From assembly GCA_035527975.1 (NCBI GenBank), contig DATKZM010000105.1, positions 42,864-106,863 on the forward strand: a stretch of DNA of 64,000 nucleotides, written 5' to 3'. The first letter of the stretch is position 1; every line of letters starts with the position of its first letter. A program made the position numbers and the translations under genes. Source of the stretch: DATKZM01 sp035527975 (GTDB taxonomy: Bacteria > Pseudomonadota > Alphaproteobacteria > JAPULJ01). Of this stretch, positions 1 through 9,686 are shown piece after piece. A model generated the notes under the pieces. The model saw nothing but the letters and a program-made list of their open reading frames with translations. It had not been told where the DNA came from and did no database searches.

Positions 1-1
1 C

Positions 2-427
2 GAGAACTTCTCGGCCATGCTGGAGATGTTCACCGAGCTCTACCGCGAGCCGATCATCGCCCAGCGCTATCTGCCGGAGATCCGCCAAGGTGACAAGCGC
101 ATCATCCTGGTCGACGGCAAGCCGGCGGGGGCGGTCTCGCGCATGCCGCAGGAGGGCGAGGCGCGCGCCAATTTCCATGCCGGCGGGGCCGCGCATGCCG
201 CCGATCTCACCAAACGCGAGCAGGAGATCTGTGCTGCCATCGGCCCGGCGCTTGAAGAACGCGGGCTCATCTTCGTCGGCATCGACGTGATCGGCGACTA
301 CCTGACCGAGATCAACGTCACCTCGCCGACCGGCATCCAGGAGATCAATCGGCTGTCGGGCACCAAGATCGAGGCCGATATCTGGGACGCGATCGAGAAG
401 CGTTTCGCCGAGCGCGTGGCGAATTAG
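2..427 (+). CDS. gshB: glutathione synthetase, C-terminal part (5' end outside window)
   Basis: C-terminal 141 residues of an ATP-grasp ligase that joins gamma-glutamylcysteine and glycine to make cytosolic glutathione. The frame is already open at the window edge, so the gene is cut by the boundary and not truncated in the genome. Family marks visible are QRYLPEIRQGDKRIILVDG, the glycine-rich NFHAGG loop, and near the end GIDVIGDYLTEINVTSPTG followed by IQEINRLSG, the usual metal/ATP-binding end of bacterial GshB. The stop at 425-427 gives a normal C-terminus. It is followed by a palindromic repeat and a convergent dodecin gene, so it is probably the last gene of its transcript. Confidence 0.93.
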   Translation, partial: ENFSAMLEMFTELYREPIIAQRYLPEIRQGDKRIILVDGKPAGAVSRMPQEGEARANFHAGGAAHAADLTKREQEICAAIGPALEERGLIFVGIDVIGDYLTEINVTSPTGIQEINRLSGTKIEADIWDAIEKRFAERVAN

Positions 428-455
428 GCCTGCGCGTCAAGTCTTCGCGAAATTC

Positions 456-566
456 GTCACCCCCGACTTGATCCGGGGTCCAGCAGACGTCCAGGGCAGA
501 GCCGGCCGGCGCCGTCATTGCGGCGGCATGGACCCAGGCTCTCCGCTTCGCTCCGGCCGGGGTGAC
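456..566. repeat. palindromic intergenic repeat, copy 1
   Basis: An element of about 110 bp with inverted ends GTCACCCC and GGGGTGAC. An internal dyad (CCGACTTGATCCGGGGTCCA) lies near the left end and CATGGACCCAGGCTCTCCGC near the right. A second copy lies at 1039-1148 with the same ends and the same internal blocks. Elements of this look are common between genes in alphaproteobacteria. The RNA could fold into a long hairpin between the convergent gshB and dodecin genes. Confidence 0.8.
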
Positions 567-646
567 GGTCTGGGTTTGCGGTGGATTGTTCCGCCTTCGA
601 TGTCCAAAATCGGCGCGCGCCGCGTTCGTTGCGGCGTTGCCGCGGC

Positions 647-859
647 TCAGTCGCCTTCGAAACGGAAGGACAGTTTGACCTTGGCGCGGTAGGCTTTGAC
701 CTTGCCGGCCTTGAGCACCATGTCGAGTTTCATAATCTCGGCGACCCGCAGGTCACGAAGCGTCTTGCCGGCGCGCTTGACGGCCGCGGCGGCTGCCTTT
801 TCCCACGATTCCGGGCTGGTTCCCGCGACTTCGATGAATTTGTAGATGCTCTCCGCCAT
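647..859 (-). CDS. dodecin family flavin-binding protein
   Basis: A 70-residue protein of normal dodecin length. Dodecins form hollow dodecamers that bind and buffer flavins in the cytoplasm. The family pattern is clear: an N-terminal strand MAESIYKFIEVAGTS, a helix with SWEKAAAAAVKRAGKTLRDL, then strands RVAEIMKLDMVL and YRAKVKLSFRFE. The start is the ATG at 859, preceded by a purine-rich stretch (GGGAGGATCG on the minus strand). It stands alone between two copies of a palindromic repeat. Fold and family are secure; which flavin it binds cannot be told. Confidence 0.9.
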   Translation of the reverse strand: MAESIYKFIEVAGTSPESWEKAAAAAVKRAGKTLRDLRVAEIMKLDMVLKAGKVKAYRAKVKLSFRFEGD

Positions 860-1038
860 GATCGATCCTCCCTGGGTTTTATCCTGGAGCGAAAACCATA
901 CCAGATATCGGCGCGGACCAACGCATGGGATCGCCGCAGCCTCTTACCCGGCCGCCGCGCGCCGCTCCACCAGAGGGGCAGAGAACCAAGCGCGCCGCCC
1001 TTTGTTGCCGCTCTGGCCCCTAACCCCAATCGAGGATT

Positions 1039-1148
1039 GTCACCCCGGACTTGATCCGGGGTCCAGCGGACCGAACTGGTCGATACCGGCGCTTGTGATT
1101 GGGCCTGGCATGGACCCCGGCTCTCTGCTTCGCTTCGGCCGGGGTGAC
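1039..1148. repeat. palindromic intergenic repeat, copy 2
   Basis: Second copy of the element at 456-566, with ends GTCACCCCGG and CCGGGGTGAC and the shared blocks ACTTGATCCGGGGTCCAG and GGCATGGACC. The two copies differ most in the centre, while the ends and inner dyads are kept. The gap between the dodecin and the acyl-CoA synthetase (860-1166) holds little besides this element. Confidence 0.8.
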
Positions 1149-1166
1149 ATTAGCGGCGTGGACCGA

Positions 1167-3131
1167 CTACCCGGCGGCCGCGCTCATCTTTTGGCGTAGC
1201 GCTTCGACCGCCTCGGGATTGACCAGCGAGCTGGTGTCGCCGGTATCCTTGCCGAGATAGACCGCGCGGACGATGCGGCGCATCACTTTCATATTGCGCG
1301 TCTTGGGCAGGTCGTCGGTGAAGACGATCTCCTTCGGCCGGAAGGGGGCCCCGAGCCCGGTCACCACGGCAGCGGTCAGTGCATCGGCGATCGCGGCCAG
1401 CCCCCCGGCGCCGCCCGCGCCATCCGTTGGCACGCAGACGCAGACGATCGCCGTGCCCTTGATCGGGTCCGGCGCGCCGATGGCCGCGGCTTCCTTAAGC
1501 AGGCCTGTGCCCAGCAGCAGCGATTCGATCTCTGCCGGGCCGGTGCGCTTGCCGGCGATCTTCAGCGTGTCGTCGGATCGGCCCTGGATAAACCAGAAGC
1601 CGTCCGCGTCCCGGTGCGCGAAGTCGCCATGCAGCCACATGCCGGGAATCGGCCTCCAATAAGTGTCGAGATAGCGCTCCTCGTCTTGCCAAAGCCCGCG
1701 CGTCAGCCCGATCGTCGGCACCCGCATCACCAGCTCGCCGACCGTGCCGGCGGGGACGGCATTGCCTTCCATGTCGACGACGTCGGCGCCCGTGCCCGGC
1801 ACGCGGCCAGCGAAGGAGCACGGCTTCATCGGGTGGATCACCGTGGAGGAAACGAGACCGCCCATCTCGGTGCCGCCCGAATAGTTGAGGATCGGCAGCT
1901 TCGACTTGCCGACGCGCTCGAAGACCCAGTTCCAGCTATCGGGGTTCCAGGCCTCGCCGGTCGAGACGAAGGCGCGCAAGCTCGAAAAGTCCTTGCCCTC
2001 CAGCACGTCGCGGCCTGCCGCCATGAAGCTGCGCGCGATGGTCGGCGCCAGGCCCAGATAGGTCACCTGCTGCTCGTCGACGATGCGCCACATGCGGTCG
2101 TCCTCCGGGTAGTTGGGCGCGCCCTCGACCAGCACCACGGTAGCGCCGACCACGAAGGCGCCGAACACCATGATCGGTCCGACCAGCCAGCCCATATCCG
2201 ACATCCACAAGATCCGGTCGTCATGCTTCAAATCCATGCAGATCGACATATCGAGCACGGTCTTGACCGGGAAACCGCAATGGCTGTGGATGACGCCCTT
2301 GGGCTTTCCGGTGGTGCCCGACGTGAAAACAAGCAGGAAGGGATCGTCGGCAGGCATGGCGCGGGTCGGCGTCGTGCCGTCCTCGGCGGCCGTCAGCGCC
2401 TCCCACCAATGGTCGCGGCCCTCGACCCAGTCGTGATCGGCGGCAACGTGACGCTTGACGATCACATGTTTCAGATGCGGCACTGATTTGGCCGCCTCGT
2501 CGATCACCGATTTGGCGCCGGCCACCTTGCCGCGCCGTGGCGCGCCGTCGACCGTCAGCACCGCGATGGCGCCGCTATCGGTAAGCCGAGTGACGATCGC
2601 ATCCGCCCCAAAGCCGGAGAAGAGCGGCATGACAATGGCGCCGATCTTGGCGACGGCGAGCAGCGCTGCGGTCGCCTCGGGGATGTTCGGCATGTACATG
2701 GCGACAACGTCGCCGGGTCCGATGCCGAGCTTGAGCAACGCGCCGGCAAGCTTGGCCGTCTCGCGGTGAAGATCGCCGTAGGTCCATGTCCGCGTGCTGC
2801 CGTCCTCGCCCGACCAGGCGATGGCCGGCTTGGTTTCGGTCGGCGTGCCCATCCATTTGTCGCAGGCATTGATAGCGACGTTGGTGGTGCCGTCGATGCA
2901 CCAGCGCACATGCTCGGGCCCGTCGCTCTGGTCGACGACCGCCGAGTAGGGCTCGACGAAGCGGTAGTCGATGAATTTGAGCAGCGCGTCGTTGAACCAT
3001 TCAAGCTCGGTGTCCGCGCGGGCCTGCAGCGTCTCATAGTCGGGCACGCCGAGCGCTTCCATGAAGGCGGTCAGCGTCGCCTCGCGAATGATTTTTTTGT
3101 CCGGCCGCCAGACGATTTCTTCCATCGACAT
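1167..3131 (-). CDS. acetyl-CoA-synthetase-like acyl-CoA ligase
   Basis: ANL-superfamily ligase of 654 residues, about the length of acetyl-CoA synthetase, activating a carboxylic acid through an acyl-AMP. Motifs seen: the phosphate loop VFTSGTTGKPKGVIHSH, the A5-type block YSGGTEMGG, the hinge region GRSDDTLKIAGKRTGPAEIE, and the C-terminal LPKTRNMKVMRRIVR, which keeps the lysine needed for adenylation. The start at 3131 (MSMEEIVW) has a GGGGG ribosome site upstream; ATG at 3125 is an alternative. Longer starts up to 3299 add a low-quality basic leader. Acetate, propionate or a branched short acid are all possible. It sits apart from the carboxylase genes on the other strand. Confidence 0.82.
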   Translation of the reverse strand: MSMEEIVWRPDKKIIREATLTAFMEALGVPDYETLQARADTELEWFNDALLKFIDYRFVEPYSAVVDQSDGPEHVRWCIDGTTNVAINACDKWMGTPTETKPAIAWSGEDGSTRTWTYGDLHRETAKLAGALLKLGIGPGDVVAMYMPNIPEATAALLAVAKIGAIVMPLFSGFGADAIVTRLTDSGAIAVLTVDGAPRRGKVAGAKSVIDEAAKSVPHLKHVIVKRHVAADHDWVEGRDHWWEALTAAEDGTTPTRAMPADDPFLLVFTSGTTGKPKGVIHSHCGFPVKTVLDMSICMDLKHDDRILWMSDMGWLVGPIMVFGAFVVGATVVLVEGAPNYPEDDRMWRIVDEQQVTYLGLAPTIARSFMAAGRDVLEGKDFSSLRAFVSTGEAWNPDSWNWVFERVGKSKLPILNYSGGTEMGGLVSSTVIHPMKPCSFAGRVPGTGADVVDMEGNAVPAGTVGELVMRVPTIGLTRGLWQDEERYLDTYWRPIPGMWLHGDFAHRDADGFWFIQGRSDDTLKIAGKRTGPAEIESLLLGTGLLKEAAAIGAPDPIKGTAIVCVCVPTDGAGGAGGLAAIADALTAAVVTGLGAPFRPKEIVFTDDLPKTRNMKVMRRIVRAVYLGKDTGDTSSLVNPEAVEALRQKMSAAAG

Positions 3132-3358
3132 TATGCCCCCGTTTCCGCCGCTGCGTTCCGGCCGCGCTTCGTTCGTGTTGTCGCCGGCATTAGCGGGGCA
3201 GAATAATCGCATCCGGCGTCCGCGAACACCGCTTTGTCGGCGCCGGTCCGAGCCTCTCGACACACGAATTTCGTGTTTTCTCCGTGGATTTGCCCACATA
3301 ACGGCGTATCGCGGCGATATTTTTCATACTCCTGCTCATTCACCTAATATATAGCGGA

Positions 3359-3568
3359 ATGAGTTGTCGCCCCCTGCCCTCGACACCCCCCACAACCTCT
3401 GATAAGCGGTTGCCCGCAATGGTTGGTATCCTCGACGAGCTTGCCCAGCTTCGCTATTCGCGCCTGCTCTGGCCCTTCGCGGCCGACGGCCAGGGCGTCG
3501 ACATGCTGGCGGCGAGCTTCGTGTTCTTCGACAAGGCCGGCGAGGCGCTGGGGCCGGGCGGCGTATGA
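3359..3568 (+). pseudogene. remnant of a PAS_5-type PAS domain protein
   Basis: A short open frame of 69 codons. The second half (ILDELAQLRYSRLLWPFA then DGQGVDMLAASFVFFD) resembles the C-terminal part of the small alphaproteobacterial PAS_5 domain proteins, which end with a pattern like RRLLLPL-DG-VDMLLGA. The N-terminal three quarters expected for that family are absent, and the first 20 codons show no family likeness. The frame ends in an ATGA overlap with the next gene, so the fragment may still be translated and coupled to it. Call made from pattern memory only. Confidence 0.45.
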
Positions 3569-4485
3569 GCGCGCCGCGGATCGCCTCGCTGCTGCCGAGC
3601 GGCACCGAGATCGTCTGCGCACTTGGGTTCCGCGAGGCGCTGGTCGGGCGCAGCCATGAATGCGACTTCCCTGGCGGGCTCGCTGCGCTGCCGGTGCTGA
3701 CCCAAAGCGCCTTCGCCGGCGCGGGTACAAGCGCCGCGATCGATCGCGATATCCGGCGGTTGGTGGAAGACGGGCTGTCGATCTACCGCGTCGATGCCGA
3801 TCGCCTGCGCGCGCTCGCCCCCGATCTCATCGTCACCCAGGACCAGTGCAAGGTCTGCGCGGTTTCGCTCGATGCCGTGACCGAGGCGGTGGCGGAATGG
3901 ACCGGTGCCGCGCCGGACGTTGTCTCGCTGGTGCCGGCCGGGCTCGATACCGTGTGGACTGATTTCGCCCGCGTCGCCGCTGCGCTCGATGCGGAGCCGG
4001 CGGGTGCCGCGCTGATCGCCGGGTTGCAAGCTCGGATCGAGGGCATCGCCGGGCGGGCGGCAACGCTGGATCCAAAGCCACGCGTTGCCTGCATCGAATG
4101 GATCGAGCCCTTGATGGCGGCCGGCAACTGGATCCCCGAACTCGTGGCGCTGGCCGGCGGCGAGGATATCTTCGGCGTGGCCGGCGCGCACGCGCCCTGG
4201 ATCGACGCCGCGGCGCTTGCGCAAGCCGATCCCGACGTCATCGTCGTCATGCCCTGCGGGTTCGGCATCGAGCGCGCGGCCGCCGAGATGGCGGCGCTCG
4301 AAGCGCAGGCGTTCTGGCCGTCGCTCAAGGCCGTGCGGGCAGGCCGCGTGTTCCTGGTCGACGCCAATCACTATTTCAGCCGGCCGGGCCCGCGGCTGGT
4401 CGATTCGCTGGAAATCCTGGCCGAGATATTCCATCCGGGCGTCTTCGGTTTCGGCCATGGCGGATCGGGCTGGCGCGCCCTTTGA
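3565..4485 (+). CDS. cobalamin/iron-type periplasmic-binding-fold protein without signal peptide
   Basis: A 306-residue protein with the class III binding-protein fold (PF01497, BtuF-like). It starts with the strand IASLLPSGTEIVCALG and GRSHECDFP, followed by DLIVTQDQCKVCAVS. The C-terminal lobe contains ADPDVIVVMPCGFG and VDANHYFSRPGPRLVDSLEILAEIFHP. BtuF proteins are normally exported to capture vitamin B12 for BtuCD, but no signal peptide is visible and no permease or ATPase gene is nearby. A cytoplasmic corrinoid-binding role is therefore as likely as transport. The ATG overlaps the stop of the PAS fragment by four bases. Confidence 0.78.
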   Translation: MSAPRIASLLPSGTEIVCALGFREALVGRSHECDFPGGLAALPVLTQSAFAGAGTSAAIDRDIRRLVEDGLSIYRVDADRLRALAPDLIVTQDQCKVCAVSLDAVTEAVAEWTGAAPDVVSLVPAGLDTVWTDFARVAAALDAEPAGAALIAGLQARIEGIAGRAATLDPKPRVACIEWIEPLMAAGNWIPELVALAGGEDIFGVAGAHAPWIDAAALAQADPDVIVVMPCGFGIERAAAEMAALEAQAFWPSLKAVRAGRVFLVDANHYFSRPGPRLVDSLEILAEIFHPGVFGFGHGGSGWRAL

Positions 4486-4757
4486 GACCGTTGGCACGGC
4501 TGGGATGGATGAGACATCGACGATGGTGCGGTTGGGACACCTGAACATCGGAAGCCCAAATTGCGAACCTCGCCAACCGTCGATCTGCAGGCAGCGTTCC
4601 GGCCGCGCCAGCGCGGCTGCCGTGCACCCCGATCGCCAGCCATGCGTTTTCTCGTCCCGGCAAAAATCGTAAATGAGTACGACAGAGCCGGCCAATCCGA
4701 ATAGGATCGGCCGGCCGCGGGCCGGTTGAATTGCGGCCGTCAACAAGGGGTGCCGCC

Positions 4758-6377
4758 ATGCCGGTGATCGAAAGCAAGGTCGACACGGAAGCGAAAAGCT
4801 TCGTGGATAACCGCGCGACGATGCTGGAAAAGATCGACGAGGTGCAGGGCCTGGAAACCAGGATCGCCGAGCACTCGGCCCGCGCCAAGCCGAAATTCGT
4901 CGAGCGCGGCCAGCTTTTGCCGCGCGAGCGCCTCGCTTTGCTGCTCGACCGCGACAAGCCGTTCGTGCCGATTTCCTCGCTCGCCGGCTACAAGATGCAC
5001 GATGATGACGGCGATGCGACGATCTCGGGCGGCGGCCAGATCGCCGGCATCGGCTCGGTCGCCGGCACGCATTGCCTGGTGGTGGCCTCCGACAGCGGCA
5101 TCAAGGGCGGCGCGCTCAGCCAGGGCGGCGTGAAAAAAGTAATCCGCTGCCACGCCATTGCCCGCGAGAACAAGCTGCCGATGGTGAACCTGGTCGAGAG
5201 CGCCGGGGCCAACTTGTTGCGCCAGGCCGATATTTTCGTGATGGGCGGGCGCACCTTCTGCAATCAGGCACGGCTGTCCTCGGCCGGCATCCCGCAGATC
5301 ACGGTGGTCCACGGCTCCTCGACAGCGGGCGGCGCCTATCTGCCGGGCATGTCGGACTACACCATCGTGGTGCGTGACCGCGCCAAGATTTTCCTCGCCG
5401 GCCCGCCGCTCACCAAGTCGGCGCTCGGCGAGGACGCAACCGACGAGGAACTTGGCGGCGCCGTGCTGCACGCGACCGTCACGGGGCTGGCCGAATATCT
5501 GGCCGAGGACGACGCCCACGCGCTCGCCATCGCCCGCGACGTGGTGGCCGGGCTGGACTGGAATGGAAGCCTGCCGCCGCGGCCCGTTGCCGATTATGCC
5601 GAGCCGCTCTATCCGATCGACGACGTGCTCGGCATCGTCATTGTCGACTACCGCAAACCCTACGAGGCGCGCGAGCTGATCGCCCGGCTCGTCGACGGTT
5701 CCGAGTTCCTCGACTTCAAGCCGCTCTATGGCATCCAGACCGTGTGCGGCACCGCATCGATCGAGGGCTGGCGCTGCGCCATCATCGCCAATAACGGCCC
5801 GATCACCCCGCAAGGCTCGGTCAAGGCGGCGCAATTCATCCAGCTTTGCTGTCAGGCGAACACGCCGATCGTCTACCTCCACAACACCACCGGCTACATG
5901 GTCGGCAAGGATGCCGAGGCCGGCGGCGCGGTCAAGCACGGCTCGAAGATGATCCAGGCCGTCGCCAACGCGAGCGTGCCGCAGCTGACGCTCCATATCG
6001 GCGCGTCGTTCGGGGCCGGGAATTACGGCATGTGCGGGCGCGAATACGATCCGCGCTTTTTATTCGCCTGGCCAAACTACCGGATCGCGGTGATGGGCGG
6101 CGAGCACGCGGCGGGGGTGATGAAGATCGTCGAGACCGCCAAATACAAGCGTCGCGGCGGGCCTGTGCCGACAAAGCAGATCCAGGACATGCACGACGGG
6201 ATCGTCGCCGCCATCGAGGAGGAGAGCAAGGCGCTCTACGCCACCGCGCGGCTATGGGATGACGGCATCATCGATCCGCGCGACAGCCGGCGCCTCTTCG
6301 GCTATCTGCTGGGCCTGTGCTGGGAGGCGGAGCATCGCGAGCTCCGGCCCAACAGCTACGGCGTGGCGCGGGGTTGA
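4758..6377 (+). CDS. acyl-CoA carboxylase carboxyltransferase (beta) subunit, MCC/GCC type
   Basis: A 539-residue crotonase-fold carboxyltransferase that moves CO2 from biotin to an acyl-CoA. Both oxyanion-forming stretches are visible: LVESAGANLLRQAD and HGSSTAGGAYLPGMSD in the N-domain, and NNGPITPQGSVKAAQFIQLC with GASFGAGNYGMCGR in the C-domain. Length and layout match 3-methylcrotonyl-CoA or geranyl-CoA carboxylase beta subunits (about 535). The start at 4758 has AAGGGG upstream. It is followed after 13 bases by the biotin carboxylase subunit, so the two form one enzyme. The loop between LLRQAD and FCNQARLSS is shorter than in typical MCC, so a different acyl-CoA is possible. The AtuA homologue nearby hints at isoprenoid substrates. 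Confidence 0.85.
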   Translation: MPVIESKVDTEAKSFVDNRATMLEKIDEVQGLETRIAEHSARAKPKFVERGQLLPRERLALLLDRDKPFVPISSLAGYKMHDDDGDATISGGGQIAGIGSVAGTHCLVVASDSGIKGGALSQGGVKKVIRCHAIARENKLPMVNLVESAGANLLRQADIFVMGGRTFCNQARLSSAGIPQITVVHGSSTAGGAYLPGMSDYTIVVRDRAKIFLAGPPLTKSALGEDATDEELGGAVLHATVTGLAEYLAEDDAHALAIARDVVAGLDWNGSLPPRPVADYAEPLYPIDDVLGIVIVDYRKPYEARELIARLVDGSEFLDFKPLYGIQTVCGTASIEGWRCAIIANNGPITPQGSVKAAQFIQLCCQANTPIVYLHNTTGYMVGKDAEAGGAVKHGSKMIQAVANASVPQLTLHIGASFGAGNYGMCGREYDPRFLFAWPNYRIAVMGGEHAAGVMKIVETAKYKRRGGPVPTKQIQDMHDGIVAAIEEESKALYATARLWDDGIIDPRDSRRLFGYLLGLCWEAEHRELRPNSYGVARG

Positions 6378-6390
6378 GGCGGCGGCACCC

Positions 6391-8337
<1,947 letters not shown>

Positions 8338-8413
8338 GCGGCGGGCGCACACGCCACTTTGTTCCAAAATTGTCCCTCCAAATTCTCCGGCGTCGTTTGG
8401 TCGCGCCACAATT

Positions 8414-8484
8414 CTGTTGCATTGCAGCATTAAACTTCTATCTCTCGGATGCGGTGCTGCGGGCGTGTGTTTTGCGCTGCAGCA
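8414..8484 (+). promoter_or_regulatory. TGC-rich dyads upstream of phasin (possible PhaR-type sites)
   Basis: The 213-base gap before the phasin gene holds two TGC-rich dyads, CTGTTGCATTGCAGCA at 8414-8429 and TGCGCTGCAGCA at 8473-8484. PhaR repressors of alphaproteobacteria bind TGC-rich, partly palindromic sites ahead of phasin genes. That these sites serve the same use is inference from position and composition. No phaR gene is in the window. Confidence 0.3.
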
Positions 8485-8550
8485 ATCGCGCCGCGTGCGC
8501 AAATGACGCCAACTCGGACAACCACCGTCCCATCAAGGAGAGATCAGGAG

Positions 8551-9432
8551 ATGTCAGACTTCGCGAGCCCGTCGGCCATCAAGGCCGGAGTGGATGCCAT
8601 CGAACAGGAATATGAGCATTTCGTTGCGATCACGCGCGAGCGGCTGGAGACCGTCTATCCGGCGGCGGCGACCGGCCTCGATCAGGTCGCCAGCTTGCGC
8701 AAGCGCACCATCGACAGCGTGCTGAACGCGGGCAGGACCGCCTCGCATGGCTGGGAGGATTTCGGCGCCAAGCTTGCGGCCAACCAGCAAGCCGTGATGG
8801 ACGGGTTCCTCGCCATGACGCAGAGCTGGCTGGGCGGCGGCGCGTCCGAGGCGGTGGAGGAAGAGCTGGCGGCGATGCGCGGGCGCATGGCAAGCGAGCT
8901 GGAGGCCATGACCCAATCCGCTGCGACCATGCAGCGGCAGCAGGCCGACGCGCTCAAATCCGCGAGCGACGGTATTGCCGCCGAGCTCGCCGCGGCGAAG
9001 AGCGCGCATGACAGTGTCGCCGCGGAGGCGACTGCGGCCAAGGCCGAGGCTGCCAACGCGAAGGCTGATGCAGCTGCGGCGGCCGCGGCGGTGACCGCGC
9101 TGGGCCAAACGATCGAAGCGACGACGGAGGCGAAGATCGCGGCGCTGCGCGGCGCGCTCGACGCCGAAATCGCACGGTTGGTCGAAAGCCGTGTCGAGGC
9201 GGCGCGGGCGGAGATCGAGCGCGAGACCGACCAGGACGTCGACGCGAAACTGGCCACGCTTAAGATGGGCGTTGACGAGAAGCTGACGGCGTTGGCCGAA
9301 GCGCTTGCCGCCGATGTCGCCGGCATGCGGTCGCAGATTGCGTCCCTCGCCAAGGAGAAATCCGCAAAGCCCGCAAAGTCGGCCGCCGCCAAGCGCAAAC
9401 CGGCCAAGACCACGCGCAAGGCCGGTGCTTAG
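8551..9432 (+). CDS. phasin-family protein with Ala/Lys-rich tail
   Basis: A 293-residue protein. The first 120 residues fit the phasin family that coats polyhydroxyalkanoate granules: EYEHFVAITRERLETVYP, VASLRKRTIDSVLNAGR and QQAVMDGFLAMTQSW. From about residue 125 to 265 it is an alanine- and glutamate-rich heptad-like stretch, likely a long coiled coil. The last 25 residues are a basic tail rich in AK and KP repeats (ending TTRKAGA), as in histone-like or DNA-binding phasins. The start at 8551 is preceded by AAGGAGAGATCAGGAG. It lies inside the carboxylase/AtuA gene set, linking that set to carbon storage. Confidence 0.72.
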   Translation: MSDFASPSAIKAGVDAIEQEYEHFVAITRERLETVYPAAATGLDQVASLRKRTIDSVLNAGRTASHGWEDFGAKLAANQQAVMDGFLAMTQSWLGGGASEAVEEELAAMRGRMASELEAMTQSAATMQRQQADALKSASDGIAAELAAAKSAHDSVAAEATAAKAEAANAKADAAAAAAAVTALGQTIEATTEAKIAALRGALDAEIARLVESRVEAARAEIERETDQDVDAKLATLKMGVDEKLTALAEALAADVAGMRSQIASLAKEKSAKPAKSAAAKRKPAKTTRKAGA

Positions 9433-9448
9433 AGCCTCTACAACTCCT

Positions 9449-9594
9449 CCTCCCCCCGCAGGGGGGAGGTTGGGTGGGGGGCTGCCGCCGTCAGGTGGCG
9501 CATAATCCCCTGGGTGGCCGCCTCGGGCACCCCTGAAGGGATGCCAACGTTGGCCGGTCCCCCCTCCCTTACCCTCCCCCCTGCGGGGGGAGGG
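9449..9594. repeat. GC hairpin pair bounding a repeat element
   Basis: Two near-identical hairpins bound a 146-bp intergenic block: CCTCCCCCC-GCA-GGGGGGAGG at 9449-9469 and CCCTCCCCCC-TGC-GGGGGGAGGG at 9572-9594. Each could act as a transcription barrier between the phasin and AtuA genes, but neither is followed by a T-run. Similar G/C block repeats occur between genes in many alphaproteobacteria. Confidence 0.7.
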
Positions 9595-9686
9595 TATAAT
9601 TTCATGGCCGCGTGAAATCGGACCGCCGCCGCCACCCGTCCCCGAAGGGCTCGCGCATGGCCGCCGCTTGCGGCACACTTGCCGCC

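Noticed and set aside
1614..2486. 290-codon plus-strand frame opposite the acyl-CoA synthetase.
   Set aside because: Arg/His/Asp-rich translation without motifs; the minus-strand ligase explains the region fully.
3454..4746. 430-codon minus-strand frame over the B12-binding-type gene.
   Set aside because: Composition typical of antisense reading and no recognisable domain.
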